DNA of 64,000 nt from Solea solea (lineage: Eukaryota; Chordata; Actinopteri; Pleuronectiformes; Soleidae), in the NCBI RefSeq assembly GCF_958295425.1, contig NC_081142.1, forward strand, positions 23,594,969 to 23,658,968. Direction: 5' to 3'. The notes below the pieces were generated by a model. That model ran no database searches and was not told where the DNA came from. It saw nothing but the letters and a program-made list of their open reading frames with translations. Positions 36,621-48,900 of this stretch are shown here, piece after piece. Position numbers and translations under genes: made by a program. Positions within the stretch are counted from its first letter, which is position 1; every line of letters starts with the position of its first letter.

Positions 36621-38309
36621 GTTATGCTATCTCTCTTGTCAAATTGAAAAGGATTTGCCTGAAGCGCCCGAGACATTACGCACTGACAAAAGTGATGTTT
36701 CTGAAACACTGTTATTTTGTAAAGTATGGGCCGTGAGACGGAGTCTTTGTTCACACACGAGGCATCAATATTTCATCCTAACATAAGTAAACAATAACAA
36801 GCATACGTCGTTCTGAAGACGAATCGAGCGCCTCGAGTGCGAGTGAAGGAGAGAAAAGGTGTCATAATATCAACAGACAGGATTTTTCTTTTTTTTTTTG
36901 AAGGAGTTAAAGAGACAACAAGCGGGAGAAATAAAGGAGAAGAAAAGAATGAGAGGACGGAGGAGGAGGTGAGAGAATCGGAGCCGCTCTCCCACCGGGG
37001 CTGTTTACCAGACGACAAGCAATTTACAGGGAAATCACACAATTAGCATTGGAGACTGGCGTTGTTGAGGGCGCAGGGCGGGGATGGAGGTGTGACTCCA
37101 AGTTCAGCTTTGGTTCCCATCTCGTGGTCATGAATGATTCAACAATTCTCCTCAATCATTTCCATTTCAATTTGTCTTCAGCCGCACTCTCTCGGACAAA
37201 AATAGCCTCATTTTATTTTACTTCATTTTACAGAGTCATGCTGAGACGCTGTAGTAATGTTTCAATGCTATTTGATGGCTATTTAAATCAATCTTATCTT
37301 GACGCGGGCGTCAGTGTGGCGCCACAGTCTCAGAGACTCAGAGCTGCTCCGCTACGAAGCATCCGGCTTCACCCAGAGCACTTATTAATCACCTGCTTTA
37401 TAATGCGATCCCTCACGGGAGATTAAATTAGTCAAATGCGGCATAATCACGTTACTTTCGTATAGTTATAATACCAAATACGTCCATATGTCAACCGTGA
37501 GGTTCGGATCCGATTACGTTATTCTGACTGACTGCTGCTTCTTTGCTGATTCATTTATGTTAAAGCAACAGAAGAACAAACATAAACACGGTGTATTCAA
37601 AAGAGATATTGAATTCATTTTATCATTATGCTTCATCATTGACAAAAGTAGACGGTACCTGGAGCCTCAGAATTACATTATAAATGGTAAATGTGAGTTT
37701 TTATATAACAAAATCCTTACTTTTCACTGTCACTGACAATAATTCTGTTTAAACATAGCAAACAATTGTGACCCAAATCACATTCTTATTCTTATTCTTA
37801 TTATTGATCATGACAGCAGCAGATTTATGCATAATGTAATGACTAATTTGCATCATGTTGTTATACGAAGTACAAACAATCCACCAACGCGAGCAGATGC
37901 AATTGAGTTTTACTGGTAAACACTTTTCTCTAAAGTCTTCAAAGTTAATTCTTTTAGAGAATTAAAAGTCGGTTGTTTTACACGCAGCATTTTTGTCAAA
38001 TTTATTCACAGAAATTCTGCATGTGTCCGGTTCTGAGCTCTTTTGGTGGTTTCTAATGTTAGGTCTATAAGCCTCTGGAACTTTTACAGATCCTGAAACT
38101 GATGTTTAGAAGTCACAGTCCTTATGGAAATGGAATGTTCCAAATGCTGCAATTGACCTAAAAGTGTTAAAGTGAGCGGTCAATTCTTATTTCTTTTTAT
38201 TTGACAGTAAGACACATAATATTTAAAGATGATATCAATAAAATACAAACAGACAGGAACAACGACAACAGCAACCAGGGATATGTAAAAACAACAACAT
38301 TATTTTATA

Positions 38310-38420
38310 TATATCATATCCAATCCAACTTTATTTGTAAAGCACTTTAAAACAACCACAGTGGACCAAAGGATGTACGGAATAATAAATAAAAGACAAT
38401 AAATAAAAGGCACAGAAGCT
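38310..38420 (-). repeat. Retroelement tail fragment, reverse orientation
   Basis: CCAATCCAACTTTATTTGTA followed by AAGCACTTTAAAACAACCAC is the reverse-oriented form of common fish retroelement tails (…TACAAATAAAGTTGGATTGG). Only the tail is present, followed by AATAA-rich sequence. Confidence 0.4.
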
Positions 38421-41400
38421 CACAGGAGGTGATAAGGTACATCTAAAACAACTAAAATAAATTAAAAGACATAAAAAATGTGGATAAAAGTAACAGCACG
38501 AGATGAGGCTTGTGGAACGACATTAAAACGTTTATTTTATTTTGTTCTGTAGAATTAACGAATACCGTGGACGTTATGGCTAAAGTTTCAGATAAGAAGT
38601 CATAAAAGGCCAAAGTCACTGGCTCTTATTTTGAAAGTCAGGTTGAAAAGAAGTGGTGCTATATAAGATTGAGTGATTTATTTATTTTATTGTACCTTTA
38701 TTTTACAGTGTAAGTCAGTTCAGGACCACAACAAACATCAAACAGGAACATGAATAAAAGCAGTTGAAGAAGAAAGTGAAAAGAATGAACTGAGTTTTAG
38801 TGTCTGCAGATCTGAGAATCAGGTGAGACGACCGAGGGTGGAGTTTCTGGAGTCAGAGATGAGTTCAGTTGAAAAGCTTTATTGGAAACAGCTCAGATCT
38901 GAAGTATCTGATGTAAGTTGCTCATTTAAAGAATTATATGTTTTTCTGAAAACTGAAATCGTGAACGGCCAAAAGTAGTGTGGACTTTGGGGATGAGTGA
39001 GTTAATAAAGCTGCCGGATCGAAGAGCACGACTGGTGTTGTGGATATGAGATGTAAAATTGGCAGACTGACTGTGTTTGAAGCAACACAACATAAATCCT
39101 AACTTAAAAAAGTCTGTTCATTTGTTTGTGGACAAAAGAAAAACCCTCCTGTGACGTCTGTGGATCCCGACCCAGACTCACCGGTGCATCGTAGATCCAC
39201 GACATATGAAACAATAATGTCCTACAGCTCAGAACAAGCGCCAAAATAAATGATATATGTATCAAAAGCAAAGGTAGCAGTGATGCAACACATCAATTAT
39301 TGCTGGTTACTGCCAAGCCACTTCAAAGGAATTCATCTGTGATGCTTATCAGACGTGCGAGAGGATTGCTAGTGATGAATTAATAAAAATGACAGCGTTA
39401 TTATTTATTCATGCTGTTACTATAAGGTAACGTGTAAAGCATGGCATCCTGAAAAGAGAAAATTAGTTTTAGGTGATTGAAACTGGCACCTGTGAGCAGA
39501 ACCTCGCGACAACCAATAACCAATGAGAGTGAGTTGACAAGGAAACGGATGTTGTGTACTTTTGTTTTGATTCGTAATTTGTACAAGAACGAGTTTTCAG
39601 AGATTCCATTTCTCAGCCAGTATTTCTGAGCTCAAAACATTCCGTACACAACAGCTGTTAACTGACGACACCGATGGTCTGTTTATATTCTGAAGTCGCG
39701 TTAAATCATGCAAATTTCTGTGAGATCCCAAATCCCTGAAATGGTTTGGTCCTGGATCGAGAAGTTATATGTGATTATATTATATGTAATAAACATGTGA
39801 TTGTGAGTATTTTTAGCAGGACAGTCCATTTCTGAAACTGAGACTGTCGCTGTGTGAAGCACAACTATCAGACCTGCCTGAGGAAGCATTTGATCGTACC
39901 CTTCTTCTCCACCTACAGCTCCTCTTTCTTCCAATCCCTGAAAAGAAGCTGAAAATGTTTAATTATTGAAAACCCCCAAAAAAACAACAACACTAAAATC
40001 GATTGACAGCCCTAAAACTAATCACTTCCTGTGTGCAGCATGGGAATGTCGCAGGTCAACACGAGAAATAAACACAGCCACGCTCAGAAAACACAACACA
40101 ATAACATTGCCGCCACATCCTCATGAAACACTGTGAGAAATAGATAGTGACGGAGGAGCGGAGAGGCTGAGCGGCTCCTGCGGCCTGACAGCACATGTTG
40201 GAAGTTCCCTGCTACAGAGAGAAAATGACATTAGCAACCAACACAACAGCATTATCATTTAGAGAATCTCTGTGCTTCCCTGCAGTCGCAACAATGAGCA
40301 TAAAAATGATTTATTGTCATGTCAAGCTGAAGTAATCTCTTTAATCAGCGCAGTCTTATCGTCTAATGAGGAAGTGGTGCTGCACAAAACAGTTTATCCT
40401 GCTGCTGTGTGCGGCCCCCGAGCTGCTGGTCGGGGACGACGGGAGAGAAAACTGATTTGGTAACAAGGCCGCGATAATAGAGTTGATTATCATGCATGGA
40501 ATAAAGCGTTTAGTTGTTGACAAAAGCCACTAATAAATACACACATGCCCTAATTACCACCGGTGGACTATTATCCCACTCTCAGCAAACGTGAATGACT
40601 GACGTTCAGTTTTCATTTGGACAAAATGAAACAGTACTTGTGTTAAATGTTGTGAAGTGATACTCGTGCATGGATGTTGTTTTTTTAGGTGAGAAGAACT
40701 AATATGAAAATTGCCAATTAGGGCTGCAACTAACAATTATTCTCTTGGTTAATTGAGCTTTCTTTTGTCCAGGAAAACGTTAGAATAATAATCTGAAGGA
40801 TTACAATAGTTATAGTAATGTTTCTGCCCCACTTTTGCTTTGCCCGGAAACAACAGTCTCATCCATCTCATCTGGAACGGCGTCTGCTGGATGTGATGAG
40901 GGGAAAACACATGAATATGATGCTCATGCAAATGTCCTGAGTCAAAGTGAATGTGACGTGCTGTGTGTGAGAGGGAGGAGGGGATCAGTGATGACACAAT
41001 GAAACATGAGGGTTTGGACATTCTCCGGACTTCTCTTTGTTCCCTCCTGTGTGTGTGAGTGGCAGGTTCCTGTGTGGGCGTGGTCTCCACACCTGAAGCA
41101 AGTTACTAATCAAGCCTCACTCTTTAATGACCAGACTCTTCCACCAATGGCGCATTTAACGGCACGGCACGGCCACAAGTGTTTGCCAGTTCATCATCAG
41201 TGATGAACTTGCTATTGTCCTGAAAGTCTTGGGTTTATTTTTTGCGTGGGTTCCTCTCCGTTCTGTGTCGTCATGATGTTGTTTTCTGTTTCCAATTACT
41301 GTTTATTGTCCAACATCACAGTTTGAAGTTCTTTGATGGCACAGATCGATGTTGTCCCTCACTCGTTCCTTCATCCTTCCGGATCACTGGTCTTGGTTGG

Positions 41401-41699
41401 TTCTTCAGCACTGAAGCGTTCAAAGCTTCCTTCCCATCGCAGATCAAAGTCCTCCTTCATCTAAACACATGTTTCTGTGGCTTCGTGTTCTTACTCTTAC
41501 ATACAGTACAGACCAGTTGCATGAACGTACAGAGAAAAGAAAGAAAAGAATGACGTGATTTTATTCTCAGCTTGGGCACAACTTAATACCAGAACTAACT
41601 TTGTTCTTGTTCTTGCCACCTTGAGAAAAAGAGTACGTGCAGGCCTTTAATGGCAAAGTGAAGATTCTTCTTTTTAAAGGGAAAACAATAAATGGCATT

Positions 41700-42232
41700 T
41701 TTTCTCGGCACGGCACGGCACGGCTTCTCCATCAGTGATAGTACCTGGTGCTTTTTTTAGTACTTGGTCTAACGACGAGAGTCGATACTAAAAATGTGGC
41801 ATCGACTGAGTGGCGGCCACTGATTGATCAGAGAAGTGTCGTCACTGGAAGAATCATGAGCGCGACGTCCGACACAAGAATCAAAGCCAACAATGGCGAA
41901 CTGTAAATCACTTAAAAACAATTAAAAATCCCTGAAAACGTGTGTTAATCTCCAACATTTAGCAGAGGAAATGTCAGCCTGGTGTTTTCAGACGGCGACC
42001 GTGAGCCCAATCACAACCACGTTCAGTGGTATTTCAGTTCAGTGAGTACTGAACCATTCTGTGAACAAAGCTTTTTTAATCAACTGATTCTAATTATTCA
42101 GTTACACCCAAAACAACTGCTTTACTGTACGTAAGTCAGTAGTTTGTCTTGTATGAAAACAGGTCACGGCAGTTTCACAAACTGAGTAGAGTCAAGCTGT
42201 GCCGTGCCGAGTCGTGCCGAGTCGTGCTGGAC
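41700..42232. repeat. MITE-like element with GGCAC-iterated inverted ends
   Basis: The left end has CGGCACGGCACGGCACGGC; the right end has TGCCGTGCCGAGTCGTGCCG, its inverted counterpart. The interior shares GTGAGCCCAATCACAACCAC with the sequence near 3198 and resembles 27.95-28.25 kb. No coding capacity is seen. Edges are approximate. Confidence 0.5.
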
Positions 42233-45200
42233 AATTAAAGCATGTTTAATTGTCTCTGGATGTCAACAGTGTTTCCCCATAATTGTCAGATTGCAGGTTA
42301 ATCCACAATGTCCTGCTCTCAGCCTTCAGATGTCAGTCCAAAAAACAGGTTCTGGTCTGATTTCTGCATGTGTACCAGCTCCTTCTTTTTGTGTCTAACT
42401 CTGATCTGACTGAAAGTATAAATGCAGTAGCAATTAAACTCCCAATCACATTATCTGGGTGTTCGGACGAGCATGTTTCCATGTACTACAGAGAGTTCTG
42501 TTGTTTCATGGAAACAACAGAAGACTCACCAGCTCGATGATTCTCAGGAGAGTGTCTGGTGTGACATGAGTGCATTCACACATACAACACAGTGCACACA
42601 CTCTCCAGGGAATATGTGGACTTCAGTGTCTGAAGGTACTGTGGGTCATCTGTTTGCAGCCACTGTGTTCACACACTGTCCAACATGTTTTTACTGTCAT
42701 GTCCTCGGTGAAAACCGAAGACAGAAGGAGGAAATATTGTGTTTTCTTTGTACCTGGGAAACAAGCTTTGTTTTCTTCAGAAAAAAAAAAGATCACAGCT
42801 TCAGAGTCTGTGTAACTCTGTGGGCGAATGTGTTTTATAAATCTCAGAGAGCAGCCCAGACAAATATTCACCGAGCTCACTCCTACATAATTGTGTGAAG
42901 TCTACAAAGAAAAACAGAGCTAAAAAAAAACTTAACCTGGACAAAAGGAAGATGGATGTAAAGTTTATTTTGACAAAGCCAAACATCATCATAACCTAAC
43001 ACGCTGGTATCTGCATCAGCAGGAAACCACTGAGCTGCTCCGGCTGATTTCAGTCATCTTTCATGTGTGAGCAAAATCTTGTCACATCTTTATTCAAAAA
43101 AATGCAATTTGACCCTCACGGTGCAGCACGAGAGGAGAGCACTTAATACGACGAGAGATTGCAGCGCTACACCACGGCTGCTCACTTTCCCTTTCCCGTT
43201 TGAAAAAGATTCTGGTTTTCTGTGAAGATCATGATGTAATCATTTTACTCTCAAAACATTTCACCTTTTATTTAACGAGCGACGCTGCTTTACAGACAAA
43301 ACATAGCCTCCTCTGTGGAGGTAATTAATATAACCCCTGTGGGAAAAGACAGAAAACAGTTCATGACAGTTCATTAGATAGTTGTCAAGATATTCAGACA
43401 GCGTGCAACAGTAAGTCACTGTGTTTTTTTTTTTTTTAATTGGTAGAAAAGGTCGTAAAGTCAGACGCTAAGTGTCTTTGGTAATTTTGTCCATATGATG
43501 TTCAGTGTTCTCTTATATAATCTGAATATTCAATGCTTTTTACACCTTTTAGAAAGACTATTTTGTCCTGTTAAGCGTCCTCTGTTCAGCGTCCTCTGCT
43601 TCTTTGGTAGGAAAGAGTCCTACTCCCTGTGTCCAGACCGCCACCTGATGGCAAAGTCAGATACTGCAGGACCTTTAGTGAAATGCTACAGCTGTATACG
43701 CACAGACACTCCCTCAGGCAGGGCTGATAGTTTTGTTTGCACAAAAATGTTTTTCTGTTCACAAAGAGGCAAAAGTTACAGACTACAGCTTTAAGCTTTA
43801 AGCCTATTTGCCACTCTTGTCCACTGAGAAAATGAAGTTTGTGAAAGAGCTCACCCTCCTGCACTAAAGTCCTCAGCTCCTCACAATACATCCGATTATT
43901 TTGTGTCAAATAAATCACTTTCAAGTCCGTTTGACATTGAAAACAGGAATCATCTCAAATCATAGTCCAAGCACAGAGTCTCTGGCTGCTTCATGCAGAG
44001 TGAGGCTGGTTCCACAGGGTGTGACAACAGCGCCATCTGCTGGACACCTACATGAAGTACAAATCAACTCGATTCACCATGGAATCTTGTTTTTTAACGA
44101 AGTTAATGGGTCTCGTACGCGTTAACACCTACACAGGCTTTTTATTATCCATCACTATCCATTATGAAATCATTATATCCATTATAAAATCCATCTGCAT
44201 TTCTATGGCGTTTGTCACGGTCATTACAGCTCACACTCTGCTGAGAAATCTTCCTAAAAAAGATCTTTGAGTGAGTCTGCTGGGATTTTAACCTCGAGTT
44301 ATTCATTAGAGCATTTGTGAGGTGAGACAATTTCCATTTTAGTTCATTCCAAAGGTGTTTGATGGGGAGCGGGGGGGAATCAGGGATCTGCGCGGGGGTC
44401 ACTCAGGTTCTTCAACATTAAACTCTTAATGGACTGGTACACATCAGTACATGGAATTAATATCACTGTTGTGCTATTTGTTGTACAGCAAGTCACTCGT
44501 ACACATCGTTCTGTATCATTTAATCCATTGTGTTGCTCATAGAGCTTTGTTAACACACTGAAACTCAGGTGTGACATTAATCCCAGTTCAGACCGAACGC
44601 AGAACGCAGAATCTGGAAGAGAAAAGGATCTTCTTCCACAAGTGAATGACCATAACAGTGACAGCATTAAGTTTCCCTATCACTTAAATGGCCGAGGGCA
44701 ACTCCAGTAAAACCACACCAAAACTATCATCAAACATGACATTTGGCAGGTAAGGCAGTCAGACAGGTAAGAGCTTTCCCGGCATTTGCCAAACCCATAT
44801 TTCACCATGAGAAAGTCATGTTTCCACTGGTGAGAGGGTCACACCATGTGTCTGATGAATTCCACCTTAAGCAAAAATGAAAAGTCTTTTTTAGTTTTGT
44901 TGGTTCCAGTTTGAGTTTTGTTTTGTAAGTATTCTTCGCTGAGGGTTTGGCAGAAATAGTCAAATATGTGCACAAACTGTACAAAACAGCAGTTAGTGAT
45001 CGAAAAAAAAAAGGTAAGCGAACTGAAAACAATTATTTGGATGTGAAACCATTGTGGTTTTAAAAGCCCCAGCCACTGCCTAGATTCCTCACACCTGGAT
45101 GTGCCACAAAACATTCCTGAACTTTGTGTCACACACTTGCCGGACGGAGACAAAACTTTCCCATGTGCAGAGGAGATACAGTCGCACATTTGGACAAAGA

Positions 45201-45370
45201 AAACAGAAACCTGTTGTTCGGCTTTGATTTCACCATACCCACGTTGTCAGGTGGACCAGAATTTGCTTGTTTGCATTTGGATGAGCGTTCACACCTGCCC
45301 AAACGAAGCGACTATCCGAGGAAACAAACTGTGGTACATTTAAAAACATTACATTAACATTTATGTATGA

Positions 45371-45384
45371 TCTATATATATATA

Positions 45385-45420
<36 letters not shown>
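45371..45420. repeat. (TA)n microsatellite beside the Tc1 element
   Basis: TA dinucleotides with one TTTA interruption, 30 bp before the transposon's left end. Confidence 0.9.
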
Positions 45421-45422
<2 letters not shown>

Positions 45423-45808
45423 AGGATAATCTGATTTAGATGACACCTACAGTGGGGCAAAAAAGTATTTAGTCAGCCACCGATTGTGCAAGTTCTCCCA
45501 CTTAAAATGATGACAGAGGTCTGTAATTTTCATCATAGGTACACTTCAACTGTGAGAGACAGAATCCTGATCCTGGAAATCACATTGTAGGATTTTCAAA
45601 GAATTTATTTGTAAATGATGGTGGAAAATAAGTATTTGGTCACCTACAAACAAGCAAGATCTCTGGCTCTCACAGACCTGTAACTTCTTCTTTAAGAAGC
45701 TCTTCTGTCCTCCACTCGTTCCCTGTATTAATAGCACCTGTTTGAACTTGTTATCTGTATAAAAGACAGCTGTCCACAGCCTCAAACAGTCAGACTCCAA
45801 ACTCCACC

Positions 45809-46806
45809 ATGGCCAAGACCAAAGAGCTGTCGAAGGACACCAGGAACAAAATTGTAGACCTGCACCAGACTGGGAAGAGTGAATCTACAACAGGCAAGCA
45901 GCTTGGTGCAGATAAATCAACTGTGGGAGCAATTATTAGAAAATGGAAGACATACAAGACCATTGATAATCTCCCTCGATCTGGGGCTCCACACAAGATC
46001 TCATCCCGTGGGGTCAAAATGATCATGAGAACGGTGAGCAAAAATCCCAGAACTACACGGGGGGACCTGGTGAATGACCTGCAGAGAGCTGGGACCAAAG
46101 TAACAAAGGTTACCATCAGTAACACACTACGCCGACAGGGAATCAAATCCTGCAGTGCCAGGCGTGTCCCCCTGCTTAAGCCAGTACATGTCCAGGCCCG
46201 TCTGAAGTTTGCCAGAGAGCATATGGATGATCCAGAAGAGGATTGGGAGAATGTCATGTGGTCAGATGAAACCAAAATAGAACTTTTTGGTACAAACTCA
46301 ACTCGTCGTGTTTGGAGGAAGAAGAATGCTGAGTTGCATCCCAAGAACACCATACCTACTGGGAAGCATGGGGGTGGAAACATCATGCTTTTGGGCTGTT
46401 TTTCTGCAAAGGGGACAGGACGACTGATCCGTGTTAAGGAAAGAATGAATGGGGCCATGTATCGTGAGATTTGAGCCAAAACCTCCTTCCATCACTGAGC
46501 GCATTAGTGATGAAACGTGGCTGGGTCTTCCAGCATGACAATGACCCCAAACACACCGCCCGGGCAACAAAGGAGTGGCTCCGTAAGAAGCATTTCAAAG
46601 TCCTGGAGTGGCCTAGCCAGTCTCCAGACCTCAACCCCATAGAAAATCTGTGGAGGGAGTTGAAAGTCTGTGTTGCCCGGCGACAGCCCCAAAACATCAC
46701 TGTTCTAGCGGAGATCTCACGGAGGAATGGGCCAAAATACCAGCTACAGTGTGTGCAAACCTGGTGAAGACCTACATTAAACGTTTGACCTCTGTCATTG
46801 TCAACA
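45809..46806 (+). pseudogene. Broken Tc1-type transposase
   Basis: The first frame (45809-46474) starts [18 protein letters not shown] and shows the paired helix-turn-helix DNA-binding region followed by the catalytic segment [11 protein letters not shown] (first Asp) and the GKHGGG turn. It stops prematurely after NGAMYREI because of a one-base loss near 46470. The downstream frame (from about 46471) continues with [11 protein letters not shown] (second Asp) and [11 protein letters not shown] (Glu), completing the DDE triad in a different frame. A second frame change near 46720 spoils the C-terminus. The full-length family protein is about 340 residues. This copy cannot make an active enzyme. 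Confidence 0.85.
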
Positions 46807-46884
46807 ATAGAATAGAATAGAATGGAATAGAAATACTTTATTCATCCCCAAGGGGAAATTGTTATAGGTTATATATATATATAT
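46807..46884 (+). repeat. (AATAG)n plus short LINE-tail-like insertion inside the Tc1 element
   Basis: An AATAG pentanucleotide tract is followed by CTTTATTCATCCCCAAGGGG and AAATTG, then (TA)n. The CCCCAAGGGG-AAATTG motif is a common tail of dispersed fish retroelements. An inverted relative (TTTCCCCTTGGGGATGAAG) is seen near 35798. It separates sequence that is contiguous in intact Tc1 copies, so it inserted after the transposon. Confidence 0.5.
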
Positions 46885-47318
46885 GTCAAAGGTTATATCA
46901 CAAAGTATTGAGTTGAACTTTTGTTATTGACCAAATACTTATTTTCCACCATCATTTACAAATAATTTTTTAGAAATCCTACAATGTGATTTCCAGGATT
47001 CTGTCTCTCACAGTTGAAATGTACCTATGCTGAAAAGCACAGACCTCTGTCACCATTTTAAGTGGGAGAACTGGCACAATCGGTGGCTGACTAATTACTT
47101 TTTTGCCCCACTGTGTTTGGTTTTGTGAATGCATTAGTCCAGGGTGTCAGTGGACGCATGATGGCTGCTCACTCACCTGCTGCAGTGAGGAAGTTATTTT
47201 TTCACCAAGCTTTTGCTTTTTGGAAATAGTCATATTTTTGTCTTCAGCTGCAGGCCAGGACTGGAAACATGTGTGCACCTGTCGAGTCACCTCTCATCCT
47301 CTCACTCTCTCACTCGCT

Positions 47319-47770
47319 CACCCTCTCACCTCAGAGGCTTCATCAGTTCACTGACATGTCTTCAACGTCACCTCAAGCGTGTCCAGTTGCCCACGGCTAA
47401 CTCCTGAAGATTTCACAATAACAGCCTGAATAAATGAAAAGTATTATTAATTTGAAACAGGTGCAGATGTTGTTCTGAATCTTCACAAACTCTTTTCTGA
47501 AAGATTTGCACATTTTTCACACAAAGTAAATGTTTCTGTTGACTGAATTTGTTCATTAAAGGCTCTTATTGTGAAATCACGGCAAAAAGGAGTTTGCCGT
47601 GGGCGACTGGACATGCTTGAGTTGAGGTTGAAGACATGTCAGTGAAGTGAAGAAGCATCTAGGGTGAGAGGGTGAAAGTTGAATCCTCTATCTTAACTCC
47701 AGTGTCGCCCGTGGCTAATTCCTGAACATTTCACAATAAGAGCCTTCTTTACTTTGAAACAGGTACAGAA
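47319..47770. repeat. Inverted repeat (~110-bp arms) with a third direct copy
   Basis: The left arm (47319-47426) runs CACCCTCTCACC...GACATGTCTTCAAC...GTCCAGTTGCCCACGGCTAA and ends TTTCACAATAACAGCC. The right arm (47561-47677) is its reverse complement with a few mismatches (GGCTCTTATTGTGAAATC ... GGGTGAGAGGGTG). About 135 bp separates them. A third, direct, partial copy lies at 47703-47770 (GTCGCCCGTGGCTAATTCCT). Confidence 0.8.
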
Positions 47771-47885
47771 AGTGTTGACAAGGACAAAATATTTTCACCT
47801 CTTGAGCCAATTATTTTTTATTTTGTCTCTTTTTGAACTTTAAAAACTGTGGAACAGAAAACCAAGAGTTGAAATGTTACTTTTG

Positions 47886-47916
<31 letters not shown>

Positions 47917-48244
47917 GCCCTGAATCAATAAATATGTGAAGAGATTTTCTTCCCACAAAAGTCTTTCCTCAGTCGTGACATTTAAACTGCAAATACCAGC
48001 AGAGATAACATTTAAAAGTAAGGATTATTGAAAGAGTTAAGAGTTTCCACAGCTCCTCGGTGTTCTGTGCAACAGAGCGGGTCTTTGTGTGAGCACCTGA
48101 CCGGAGCGCTCGTGTTACACTCACACAGGTTTCCTCTGACTGAAGGATCTCGTTACAGTTCAGTGAAAGCTCCAAGGAGACAGAGAGGAGCTGACGGCGA
48201 GCACATGAAGGGCAAAGTGACCTGCAAAACTGAGGAACTCTCTC

Positions 48245-48255
48245 TGTTTCTGTTT

Positions 48256-48295
<40 letters not shown>

Positions 48296-48721
48296 CCTGA
48301 TTTCCATGATGACACTGCATTGATAAACACTTTAATCATCACAACTATTAACCACTCCCAAATTGTCCTCACTTTCACAAAATGTCCTCATTTTACAGCC
48401 TCACCCTAACCTTAACCCTCACAGCTGAGAGCCGAACCCTAACCTAAACCTACCACAACATTCCACCTGAGATAAAGTGTTCACACAAAAATATGTGGTG
48501 CAATCAAAAAAAGACCTCAAAAGCTTTGACCATGCAATATAGCACAAAAACACTGTTTTACACATTGATTTATACACATTCTTTCTTTCTTTTAACCCTT
48601 GTACATAGATTTAGTAAAGTTTTCCTGTTTGCACTGAATGGGACTGCATATAAATACCCTAAAACCAGGTCTTAACCACCCACAAAGCCCTTTAAAGATG
48701 TGAGAACCAGACACAAATGTC

Positions 48722-48757
<36 letters not shown>

Positions 48758-48900
48758 CACATTGGCTGTCAACCACCATAACCACAATTCAAATCTTAAC
48801 CAGACCCTTTCTGGTTTTCTGCTTCATTAGGACCAGGTTTTGGTCTCTATGAGGACGACGAGGTCCTGACAACATCATTGTAATATTTAGGGTGTGTCGC
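48245..48900 (-). repeat. (CA)n-flanked dispersed repeat
   Basis: Bounded by (CA)n tracts at 48260-48291 and 48722-48761. It contains AAATGTCCTCATTTTACAGC and runs of CCTAACC/TTAACC type, and is followed by AGGACGACGAGGTCCTGAC. This matches, in opposite orientation, the repeat at 58.15-58.44 kb (GTGGGGACTCGTC, GGATTAGGATT, AATGTCCTCAGAAGTCATGG). Confidence 0.5.

Larger units (their letters stand above)
33650..45370. other. Intergenic stretch, low repeat content, no gene recognised
   Basis: Long blocks of apparently unique sequence with few microsatellites. Candidate regulatory blocks are noted at 33.78-34.06, 36.99-37.45, 39.27-39.44 and 40.22-40.56 kb. Dispersed repeat pieces occur near 34.97 kb (GGGCCGCAGGTTTGAGACC), 35.80, 36.3-36.6, 38.3 and 41.7-42.2 kb. 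Confidence 0.5.
45450..47113 (+). mobile_element. Tc1-like DNA transposon with ~150 bp terminal inverted repeats
   Basis: The left end CAGTGGGGCAAAAAAGTATT follows TA. The right end closes with the inverted counterpart (TTTTTTGCCCCACTG). The inverted repeats extend about 150 bp inwards: the block from 'GGTACACTTCAACTG' to 'AAATCACATTGTAGG' reappears reversed near 46.97-47.03 kb. Fish Tc1 elements insert at TA; the left TA is present, while the right flank is TG, so one copy of the target dinucleotide has mutated. The insertion sits beside a (TA)n microsatellite at 45371-45420. A short unrelated insertion interrupts it at about 46807-46884. Confidence 0.88.

Noticed and set aside
37049..37426. 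125-codon frame
   Set aside because: Near-random composition with no motif or splice context; the DNA itself looks more like noncoding unique sequence.
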